A DNA stretch of 64,000 nucleotides from Desmodesmus armatus (Eukaryota > Chlorophyta > Chlorophyceae > Sphaeropleales > Scenedesmaceae), in the NCBI GenBank assembly GCA_007449985.2, contig VIIQ02000249.1, positions 35,189-99,188 on the forward strand, in the 5' to 3' direction. The notes under the pieces were generated by a model. The model was not told the origin of the DNA. It saw only the letters and a list, made by a program, of their open reading frames with translations, and searched no databases. Position 1 is the first letter of the stretch, and the number at the start of each line of letters is the position of its first letter. Below, piece by piece: positions 53,309 through 62,781 of the stretch. Made by a program: the position numbers and the translations under genes.

Positions 53309-55513
53309 ATGAAGACCAATGACGAGGTACACAGGGATGCAAGGGTGTGTGCGGTCAAGTGTTACTACAAGGCAGACGGCGTCATCTCAGATGCCATGGA
53401 TGCCTTTCAGGAGCAGTGGAATGCGCAGCATCCAGAGCACACGATCAGCGATACGCGCAGCTTCATTCAGTTGAGTGTCAGCAAGCTTGAAGTGAGCCAT
53501 ACCTTGCACGATGCTGTGGGGCACGGGAGGCCGAAGCTGCTGTCAGACGATGATGCTGTTAAGTGCGCTGACATAGTAGCGGAGGGGTACATGCAGCAGC
53601 AGGTTGTGACTGAGGAGGGGGTCAGTCATGAGTATGAGGAGTTGAAGCAGTTCACCAGCCTGTCTGACGCCCTGCAGATGTCGGCGCGCCTGCGTGCACT
53701 GACCACTGACAAGGGCTTGAAGCCTGAGTATGTTGAGCGCAGGCTGCATGATGTTGCGCCTTGGCTGAAGTATGGTGTGCTGCCGATGAAGCTGCCACTG
53801 TCTGTTGATGTGATGGAGGCCCGGCTGCAATACTGCGGGATGATGCTGAAGTTCATAGAGGAGGATCCTGATTTCCTGAAGCGGGTGTTCTGGTATGATG
53901 AGTGCCGCATTTGGTTCAACATGGATCTGGCTGGGAAGCTGAAGGTGTGGTATGATAGGCGCAAGCTTGCAGGCCAGCCCCCTGAGGAGAACCCCATGTT
54001 TGAGCTGCATGGCGCTAGGAGGATTGACTTTGCGCTGATACTGAATGCCCGCCTGGGGTGTGTGTATGTTGAGTTCCTGACCGGCACAACAGATATCGAC
54101 ACCATGGGCCGCCACAACCCAGGCATGCGCGAGCATATGGAGCGTCGCAAGGACTTTGAGCTGGCGAGGATCGAGGCGGTGGGCGACATCGAGAAGAAGA
54201 AGGGCACGGGTTGTTACCGGGTAAGCCAGATGTGGCACTGCACCGCTGCGTCATACCTGTACTCCGCCCCTGTCAGCACAGCAGTAAGCCACTCACAGCA
54301 TGTCTGCTGCTGTGCTGCATCAACTACTATGTCTGCGTACTCGCTGCTCAGCGTGACAAACTTAGCAGCCTGCAACCTGGTGGCAGCCAGCATAGCCTGA
54401 CCCCACATGCTGTTGCCTGCTGCCGGGGGGGTGGTACAACCGCAGTAGCCTGACCCCATGCTTCCACGCCTTGCGGCAGCAGCGCAGGTCAAGCTTCAGC
54501 TGCTGCCGTGCATGCATGTTGTGCATCTGCACACGATGACTCCTACCATCTGCTTGGATGACTGTTTTGCTGGGTATGTCGTAGAAGTCAACCCTCCCCT
54601 TCCAAAATGGCAGCGCCACCTCACACGCCACCCTCACATCAAGACCCACATCTTTCAGGGCCTTCATGCCTGCCTTTTCTGACTCCACCACCTTGTGCCT
54701 CCTTGCCAACTTCCATGCTTGCTCAGCATGGTGACAGAACTGGCACAGCAAGTTGCGCTCGGCTCTGATGCTGTTTGGCGTGCAGTAACGTACATGTCCC
54801 TCCTCACAGGTACACCCCACTGCTACCTTGTGTACCTCCATACTGCAGGTGATCTGCTTTTCTTTGCCGTCCTGCAGGGTGATGTAGTAGAGCTGGCCCT
54901 TGCGGCTCACATGAGGGTTTAGGTGTTGTGCTGCTGCCAACCCTTGGCTGAGTAATGCTGCCCTTCTGCTCCCTGTGTCGCCTGCACGCAGACCAAGGAC
55001 AGCAAGTATGTTAAGCCAGCCAGCTCAGCCACAGCAGCGGAGGTTGCGGACATCCTCATGGAGGGCTATTTCGAGAAAGGCGTGAAGCGCGCAAAGGAGC
55101 AGGGCTGGGAGCCAAAGCTCAGCATGGACAACCCCAACTTCCACCATGTGCACCCGCATCTGTGCAACCTTGTTGACGATGAGACAGGTTACGAGCACCT
55201 GTTAGAACTGCCTAAGTACAGCCCTGACCTGCATCAGATTGTGGAGCACCCCTTTGCTAACGTCAAGCAGGGTACGGTGGTTGATATTTACAAGCAGGGT
55301 TGGCACGTCGCTGTTGAGGGGGACGTGAAGCTGTTGCGGGATATGGTGCTGTCACGTTGTCTAGCTATCACCCCACAGCAGGTGGAGAGTGGCCTGAAGC
55401 AGCTGAAGGAGTGCTACCAGGTTGTGGCAGCACCAACCACGGAGGATGTGACCATTAATGGCCACAGTTATCAGGGTGTTGAGGGAGGCAGGCCACCCAA
55501 GCGCTTCCGCTGA
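53309..55513 (+). CDS. Tc1/mariner-IS630-type transposase, copy 1
   Basis: Exons 53309-54220 and 54992-55513 join in phase 0 across a 771-bp GT-AG intron, giving 477 residues. The ATG follows a CTGCAG acceptor-like site at 53286. An N-terminal helix-turn-helix-like region (ARVCAVKCYYKADGVISDAM, later GHGRPKLLSDDD) is followed by the catalytic core: VFWYDECRIWF (Asp 197), SMDNPNFHH (Asp 350) and LPKYSPDLHQIVEHPF (Glu 389). With 38 residues between the last two, this is DD38E by my count. All three acidic residues are present and the frame is intact, so it could be active. The intron carries an antisense nuclease ORF. Confidence 0.85.
54214..54990 (-). CDS. Antisense PD-(D/E)XK-like nuclease ORF, unit 1
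   Basis: This minus-strand frame lies almost wholly within the transposase intron. From a possible acceptor at 54992-54991 it reads GDTGSRRAALLSQGLAAAQH, then a Cys-rich segment (VGCTCEEGHVRYC, LLCQFCHH) and a nuclease-like fold: VDFYDIPSKTVIQADGRSH, a conserved Gln-Asp run (QQLKLDLRCCRKAW) and HGVRLLRLYHPP. The VDF...DGxxH...D...G..LLRL pattern fits DUF559/Vsr-type nucleases, with Gln where many have Glu. The open frame 54940-54362 starts at TTG, so a first exon must lie upstream. Near 54425-54431 a C7 run separates it from the frame continuing GNSMWGQAMLAATRLQAAKF, then VTLSSEY. Confidence 0.55.
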
Positions 55514-55788
55514 AGGCCTTGGCTGCTACTGCTGCAGGTCCCTCACCTGCCATGTTTTGCAATGCAGCTGCTGGCCCCTTGCAGGGGCCCTTGTCTTGCT
55601 GTGGTGGTGCACCTGTGTCCTGGTGGTGCTGGCAGCGCGTGCGCAGCCTCTGTCTCTCTGGGTGGGCCCTGTGCACTGCGTAGGGTTTAGGAATGCATGG
55701 GGGGGTGGGTGGGACCACACTGTCAGTAGGCAGTAGAGTAGGCCAGCAGATGTGGCTGGTTATGTACATCTTGCTTGTGTGTTGTATA

Positions 55789-56055
55789 TTACGTGTATAT
55801 TATGTCAGCCTTGCTGCCTGAAGTTGCGCGGCAGGGCCGAATGCGCAGGCATGTCTTGTACCGCTCGGCAGTACAACCCCTGCTTCTGCAGGCTAGTGTG
55901 CATTCTCCAATAGGGGTCTGCCAATTGCTGCCTTGCAACATCTCGCGCGCTTTGTTGGAATTTTGTTGTGGAGTGATGCTTGCTTTGCTTGCTGCATGGA
56001 CAGCTTTGCACCTGGCCTTGAAGGTGTTGCATTCAGCACAGCATCTCCAGCTGCC
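55789..56055 (-). CDS. Antisense Cys-rich ORF, unit 1 (possible exon)
   Basis: An 88-codon minus-strand frame between stops, without an ATG at its start. It encodes regularly spaced cysteines: CCAECNTFKARCKAVH, then GECTLACRSRGCTAERYKTC and RIRPC. The CxxC/CxxxC spacing looks like a zinc-binding domain rather than noise. It lies on the same strand as the nuclease ORF and upstream of it, so it may be an earlier exon of the same gene. A donor CAC|GTAATA occurs at its end. Confidence 0.35.
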   Translation of the reverse strand, partial: GSWRCCAECNTFKARCKAVHAASKASITPQQNSNKAREMLQGSNWQTPIGECTLACRSRGCTAERYKTCLRIRPCRATSGSKADIIYT

Positions 56056-56940
56056 TCACCACCTACTTAAAGTTGTGCATGTCCAGCAACAAATGAGACA
56101 GACATAAACACTAGCAACAAGGCCTGTACAGCAGGACTGCACTGCAAACTATTGTCAAATTGGCAGGTGGTTTGAAACGATGATCCACGTAAGCAGGATG
56201 ACTGTGCCTCATGCACAGCGCGCGCTGGCTATTCGGCGCGTTGGGGATGCAGCCAAAAACGTGTTCTTTTGTGTGCACACCGGGCAGCTCTTACGATTGC
56301 TTCTTGGATACACCCCTGCTCTGTCATCAACACCACCGTGGGCACGCCAAAATCATTCGGTAAGCGCGCTCCTGGGTGAACTGAACATGCCGATCCGTAC
56401 TTTCACAATTAAGCGGGTTGCATGACGTGCGACTCTTCCTGCACTGCTGCTCATGGTGACAACAGCAGTGCCTGCATTTGGGATGGTGATCACCCACCCA
56501 GACTGTGTGCACACACCCCTCTGATTTGGTCTGATCTATGCAAAACTAAACATTCCTAATCAACAAGATAGCAACTGACACACATGCTGCTCTGTGCTTG
56601 CTGCTGCTCCATGCCAGGCTGGCAAACAGCGGCAGCAACGACTGTGTCACTTGGTCCTGGCAGCATGCAGCATCCATATTGAAACGCGTTCAAGGTGAGT
56701 GCAGCATTTGTCAGGAGCTGCCTGTTGCCCCAGCAGCAGGACTGGACTATGCAGGCAGCAGCACCCCACCCCATGACTGTTATTTCACTTCAGAAGGGAC
56801 TAACGTTACAAAGTCAAACCCAGGGTTTGAGTCAGGGTTGTGTGCACTGGATGCGCCTTGCCTCATGTTGTTGTGCTGCACTGCCCGATCCTTCCTTGCT
56901 CTTCTGTGCTGTTCTGCAGGTCTCGCCAGCCAGCACTGGT

Positions 56941-59145
56941 ATGAAGACCAATGACGAGGTACACAGGGATGCAAGGGTGTGTGCGGTCAAGTGTTACTAC
57001 AAGGCAGACGGCGTCATCTCAGATGCCATGGATGCCTTTCAGGAGCAGTGGAATGCGCAGCATCCAGAGCACACGATCAGCGATACGCGCAGCTTCATTC
57101 AGTTGAGTGTCAGCAAGCTTGAAGTGAGCCATACCTTGCACGATGCTGTGGGGCACGGGAGGCCGAAGCTGCTGTCAGACGATGATGCTGTTAAGTGCGC
57201 TGACATAGTAGCGGAGGGGTACATGCAGCAGCAGGTTGTGACTGAGGAGGGGGTCAGTCATGAGTATGAGGAGTTGAAGCAGTTCACCAGCCTGTCTGAC
57301 GCCCTGCAGATGTCGGCGCGCCTGCGTGCACTGACCACTGACAAGGGCTTGAAGCCTGAGTATGTTGAGCGCAGGCTGCATGATGTTGCGCCTTGGCTGA
57401 AGTATGGTGTGCTGCCGATGAAGCTGCCACTGTCTGTTGATGTGATGGAGGCCCGGCTGCAATACTGCGGGATGATGCTGAAGTTCATAGAGGAGGATCC
57501 TGATTTCCTGAAGCGGGTGTTCTGGTATGATGAGTGCCGCATTTGGTTCAACATGGATCTGGCTGGGAAGCTGAAGGTGTGGTATGATAGGCGCAAGCTT
57601 GCAGGCCAGCCCCCTGAGGAGAACCCCATGTTTGAGCTGCATGGCGCTAGGAGGATTGACTTTGCGCTGATACTGAATGCCCGCCTGGGGTGTGTGTATG
57701 TTGAGTTCCTGACCGGCACAACAGATATCGACACCATGGGCCGCCACAACCCAGGCATGCGCGAGCATATGGAGCGTCGCAAGGACTTTGAGCTGGCGAG
57801 GATCGAGGCGGTGGGCGACATCGAGAAGAAGAAGGGCACGGGTTGTTACCGGGTAAGCCAGATGTGGCACTGCACCGCTGCGTCATACCTGTACTCCGCC
57901 CCTGTCAGCACAGCAGTAAGCCACTCACAGCATGTCTGCTGCTGTGCTGCATCAACTACTATGTCTGCGTACTCGCTGCTCAGCGTGACAAACTTAGCAG
58001 CCTGCAACCTGGTGGCAGCCAGCATAGCCTGACCCCACATGCTGTTGCCTGCTGCCGGGGGGGTGGTACAACCGCAGTAGCCTGACCCCATGCTTCCACG
58101 CCTTGCGGCAGCAGCGCAGGTCAAGCTTCAGCTGCTGCCGTGCATGCATGTTGTGCATCTGCACACGATGACTCCTACCATCTGCTTGGATGACTGTTTT
58201 GCTGGGTATGTCGTAGAAGTCAACCCTCCCCTTCCAAAATGGCAGCGCCACCTCACACGCCACCCTCACATCAAGACCCACATCTTTCAGGGCCTTCATG
58301 CCTGCCTTTTCTGACTCCACCACCTTGTGCCTCCTTGCCAACTTCCATGCTTGCTCAGCATGGTGACAGAACTGGCACAGCAAGTTGCGCTCGGCTCTGA
58401 TGCTGTTTGGCGTGCAGTAACGTACATGTCCCTCCTCACAGGTACACCCCACTGCTACCTTGTGTACCTCCATACTGCAGGTGATCTGCTTTTCTTTGCC
58501 GTCCTGCAGGGTGATGTAGTAGAGCTGGCCCTTGCGGCTCACATGAGGGTTTAGGTGTTGTGCTGCTGCCAACCCTTGGCTGAGTAATGCTGCCCTTCTG
58601 CTCCCTGTGTCGCCTGCACGCAGACCAAGGACAGCAAGTATGTTAAGCCAGCCAGCTCAGCCACAGCAGCGGAGGTTGCGGACATCCTCATGGAGGGCTA
58701 TTTCGAGAAAGGCGTGAAGCGCGCAAAGGAGCAGGGCTGGGAGCCAAAGCTCAGCATGGACAACCCCAACTTCCACCATGTGCACCCGCATCTGTGCAAC
58801 CTTGTTGACGATGAGACAGGTTACGAGCACCTGTTAGAACTGCCTAAGTACAGCCCTGACCTGCATCAGATTGTGGAGCACCCCTTTGCTAACGTCAAGC
58901 AGGGTACGGTGGTTGATATTTACAAGCAGGGTTGGCACGTCGCTGTTGAGGGGGACGTGAAGCTGTTGCGGGATATGGTGCTGTCACGTTGTCTAGCTAT
59001 CACCCCACAGCAGGTGGAGAGTGGCCTGAAGCAGCTGAAGGAGTGCTACCAGGTTGTGGCAGCACCAACCACGGAGGATGTGACCATTAATGGCCACAGT
59101 TATCAGGGTGTTGAGGGAGGCAGGCCACCCAAGCGCTTCCGCTGA
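56941..59145 (+). CDS. Tc1/mariner-IS630-type transposase, copy 2
   Basis: Exons 56941-57852 and 58624-59145, the same as copy 1 with the same 477-residue product and catalytic triad. The upstream sequence is that of the preceding unit's end, so its leader differs from copy 1, which has unique sequence upstream of 53161. Confidence 0.85.
57846..58622 (-). CDS. Antisense PD-(D/E)XK-like nuclease ORF, unit 2
   Basis: Same sequence and layout as unit 1, with its open core at 58572-57994 and the continuing frame to 57846. It has the same C7 tract (57-base-pair region around 58057-58063) and the same need to change frame there. Confidence 0.55.
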
Positions 59146-59420
59146 AGGCCTTGGCTGCTACTGCTGCAGGTCCCTCACCTGCCATGTTTTGCAATGCAGC
59201 TGCTGGCCCCTTGCAGGGGCCCTTGTCTTGCTGTGGTGGTGCACCTGTGTCCTGGTGGTGCTGGCAGCGCGTGCGCAGCCTCTGTCTCTCTGGGTGGGCC
59301 CTGTGCACTGCGTAGGGTTTAGGAATGCATGGGGGGGTGGGTGGGACCACACTGTCAGTAGGCAGTAGAGTAGGCCAGCAGATGTGGCTGGTTATGTACA
59401 TCTTGCTTGTGTGTTGTATA

Positions 59421-59687
59421 TTACGTGTATATTATGTCAGCCTTGCTGCCTGAAGTTGCGCGGCAGGGCCGAATGCGCAGGCATGTCTTGTACCGCTCGG
59501 CAGTACAACCCCTGCTTCTGCAGGCTAGTGTGCATTCTCCAATAGGGGTCTGCCAATTGCTGCCTTGCAACATCTCGCGCGCTTTGTTGGAATTTTGTTG
59601 TGGAGTGATGCTTGCTTTGCTTGCTGCATGGACAGCTTTGCACCTGGCCTTGAAGGTGTTGCATTCAGCACAGCATCTCCAGCTGCC
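59421..59687 (-). CDS. Antisense Cys-rich ORF, unit 2 (possible exon)
   Basis: Identical to the frame in unit 1. The equivalent in unit 3 (about 63055-63320) has lost a base near 63090 and changes frame. Confidence 0.35.
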   Translation of the reverse strand, partial: GSWRCCAECNTFKARCKAVHAASKASITPQQNSNKAREMLQGSNWQTPIGECTLACRSRGCTAERYKTCLRIRPCRATSGSKADIIYT

Positions 59688-60571
59688 TCACCACCTACTT
59701 AAAGTTGTGCATGTCCAGCAACAAATGAGACAGACATAAACACTAGCAACAAGGCCTGTACAGCAGGACTGCACTGCAAACTATTGTCAAATTGGCAGGT
59801 GGTTTGAAACGATGATCCACGTAAGCAGGATGACTGTGCCTCATGCACAGCGCGCGCTGGCTATTCGGCGCGTTGGGGATGCAGCCAAAAACGTGTTCTT
59901 TTGTGTGCACACCGGGCAGCTCTTACGATTGCTTCTTGGATACACCCCTGCTCTGTCATCAACACCACCGTGGGCACGCCAAAATCATTCGGTAAGCGCG
60001 CTCCTGGGTGAACTGAACATGCCGATCCGTACTTTCACAATTAAGCGGGTTGCATGACGTGCGACTCTTCCTGCACTGCTGCTCATGGTGACAACAGCAG
60101 TGCCTGCATTTGGGATGGTGATCACCCACCCAGACTGTGTGCACACACCCTCTGATTTGGTCTGATCTATGCAAAACTAAACATTCCTAATCAACAAGAT
60201 AGCAACTGACACACATGCTGCTCTGTGCTTGCTGCTGCTCCATGCCAGGCTGGCAAACAGCGGCAGCAACGACTGTGTCACTTGGTCCTGGCAGCATGCA
60301 GCATCCATATTGAAACGCGTTCAAGGTGAGTGCAGCATTTGTCAGGAGCTGCCTGTTGCCCCAGCAGCAGGACTGGACTATGCAGGCAGCAGCACCCCAC
60401 CCCATGACTGTTATTTCACTTCAGAAGGGACTAACGTTACAAAGTCAAACCCAGGGTTTGAGTCAGGGTTGTGTGCACTGGATGCGCCTTGCCTCATGTT
60501 GTTGTGCTGCACTGCCCGATCCTTCCTTGCTCTTCTGTGCTGTTCTGCAGGTCTCGCCAGCCAGCACTGGT

Positions 60572-62781
60572 ATGAAGACCAATGACGAGGTACACAGGGA
60601 TGCAAGGGTGTGTGCGGTCAAGTGTTACTACAAGGCAGACGGCGTCATCTCAGATGCCATGGATGCCTTTCAGGAGCAGTGGAATGCGCAGCATCCAGAG
60701 CACACGATCAGCGATACGCGCAGCTTCATTCAGTTGAGTGTCAGCAAGCTTGAAGTGAGCCATACCTTGCACGATGCTGTGGGGCACGGGAGGCCGAAGC
60801 TGCTGTCAGACGATGATGCTGTTAAGTGCGCTGACATAGTAGCGGAGGGGTACATGCAGCAGCAGGTTGTGACTGAGGAGGGGGTCAGTCATGAGTATGA
60901 GGAGTTGAAGCAGTTCACCAGCCTGTCTGACGCCCTGCAGATGTCGGCGCGCCTGCGTGCACTGACCACTGACAAGGGCTTGAAGCCTGAGTATGTTGAG
61001 CGCAGGCTGCATGATGTTGCGCCTTGGCTGAAGTATGGTGTGCTGCCGATGAAGCTGCCACTGTCTGTTGATGTGATGGAGGCCCGGCTGCAATACTGCG
61101 GGATGATGCTGAAGTTCATAGAGGAGGATCCTGATTTCCTGAAGCGGGTGTTCTGGTATGATGAGTGCCGCATTTGGTTCAACATGGATCTGGCTGGGAA
61201 GCTGAAGGTGTGGTATGATAGGCGCAAGCTTGCAGGCCAGCCCCCTGAGGAGAACCCCATGTTTGAGCTGCATGGCGCTAGGAGGATTGACTTTGCGCTG
61301 ATACTGAATGCCCGCCTGGGGTGTGTGTATGTTGAGTTCCTGACCGGCACAACAGATATCGACACCATGGGCCGCCACAACCCAGGCATGCGCGAGCATA
61401 TGGAGCGTCGCAAGGACTTTGAGCTGGCGAGGATCGAGGCGGTGGGCGACATCGAGAAGAAGAAGGGCACGGGTTGTTACCGGGTAAGCCAGATGTGGCA
61501 CTGCACCGCTGCGTCATACCTGTACTCCGCCCCTGTCAGCACAGCAGTAAGCCACTCACAGCATGTCTGCTGCTGTGCTGCATCAACTACTATGTCTGCG
61601 TACTCGCTGCTCAGCGTGACAAACTTAGCAGCCTGCAACCTGGTGGCAGCCAGCATAGCCTGACCCCACATGCTGTTGCCTGCTGCCGGGGGGGTGGTAC
61701 AACCGCAGTAGCCTGACCCCATGCTTCCACGCCTTGCGGCAGCAGCGCAGGTCAAGCTTCAGCTGCTGCCGTGCATGCATGTTGTGCATCTGCACACGAT
61801 GACTCCTACCATCTGCTTGGATGACTGTTTTGCTGGGTATGTCGTAGAAGTCAACCCTCCCCTTCCAAAATGGCAGCGCCACCTCACACGCCACCCTCAC
61901 ATCAAGACCCACATCTTTCAGGGCCTTCATGCCTGCCTTTTCTGACTCCACCACCTTGTGCCTCCTTGCCAACTTCCATGCTTGCTCAGCATGGTGACAG
62001 AACTGGCACAGCAAGTTGCGCTCGGCTCTGATGCTGTTTGGCGTGCAGTAACGTACATGTCCCTCCTCACAGGTACACCCCACTGCTACCTTGTGTACCT
62101 CCATACTGCAGGTGATCTGCTTTTCTTTGCCGTCCTGCAGGGTGATGTAGTAGAGCTGGCCCTTGCGGCTCACATGAGGGTTTAGGTGTTGTGCTGCTGC
62201 CAACCCTTGGCTGAGTAATGCTGCCCTTCTGCTCCCTGTGTCGCCTGCACGCAGACCAAGGACAGCAAGTATGTTAAGCCAGCCAGCTCAGCCACAGCAG
62301 CGGAGGTTGCGGACATCCTCATGGAGGGCTATTTCGAGAAAGGCGTGAAGCGCGCAAAGGAGCAGGGCTGGGAGCCAAAGCTCAGCATGGACAACCCCAA
62401 CTTCCACCATGTGCACCCGCATCTGTGCAACCTTGTTGACGATGAGATGAGACAGGTTACGAGCACCTGTTAGAACTGCCTAAGTACAGCCCTGACCTGC
62501 ATCAGATTGTGGAGCACCCCTTTGCTAACGTCAAGCAGGGTACGGTGGTTGATATTTACAAGCAGGGTTGGCACGTCGCTGTTGAGGGGGACGTGAAGCT
62601 GTTGCGGGATATGGTGCTGTCACGTTGTCTAGCTATCACCCCACAGCAGGTGGAGAGTGGCCTGAAGCAGCTGAAGGAGTGCTACCAGGTTGTGGCAGCA
62701 CCAACCACGGAGGATGTGACCATTAATGGCCACAGTTATCAGGGTGTTGAGGGAGGCAGGCCACCCAAGCGCTTCCGCTGA
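60572..62781 (+). pseudogene. Tc1/mariner-IS630-type transposase, copy 3, frameshifted
   Basis: Exon 1 (60572-61483) is intact. Exon 2 (62255-62781) has a 5-bp duplication of ATGAG at about 62447-62451. This breaks the frame between the second Asp motif and the final Glu motif, so the catalytic core is incomplete. Confidence 0.8.
61477..62253 (-). CDS. Antisense PD-(D/E)XK-like nuclease ORF, unit 3
   Basis: Same as units 1 and 2, with its open core at 62203-61625 and the continuing frame to 61477. It is still intact in the part of copy 3 that lies before the indels start, and again shows the C7 tract. Confidence 0.55.

Larger units (their letters stand above)
53161..56792 (+). repeat. Tandem 3.63-kb unit, copy 1
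   Basis: The unit starts GAAGGGACTAACGTTACAAA, where copy 1 first matches copies 2 and 3; upstream sequences differ. It is 3632 bp long. It holds a spliced transposase on +, an antisense nuclease-like ORF in the transposase intron, and an antisense Cys-rich ORF. I found no convincing terminal inverted repeats at the unit borders, so the unit may not be the transposon itself but a segment that includes it. Confidence 0.95.
56793..60423 (+). repeat. Tandem 3.63-kb unit, copy 2
   Basis: 3631 bp, virtually identical to copy 1. The one difference I noticed is one C fewer in the CACACACCC run near 60148. The direct head-to-tail junction is GTTATTTCACTTCA|GAAGGG. Confidence 0.95.

Noticed and set aside
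53543..54238. 231- and 193-codon minus-strand ORFs opposite transposase exon 1 (also in copies 2 and 3)
   Set aside because: They mirror a conserved transposase sequence on the other strand and show no protein pattern of their own.
55675..55700. TAGGGTTTAGG, telomere-like motif
   Set aside because: Only one and a half repeats of the plant-type telomere sequence, internal to each tandem unit, so not a telomere.
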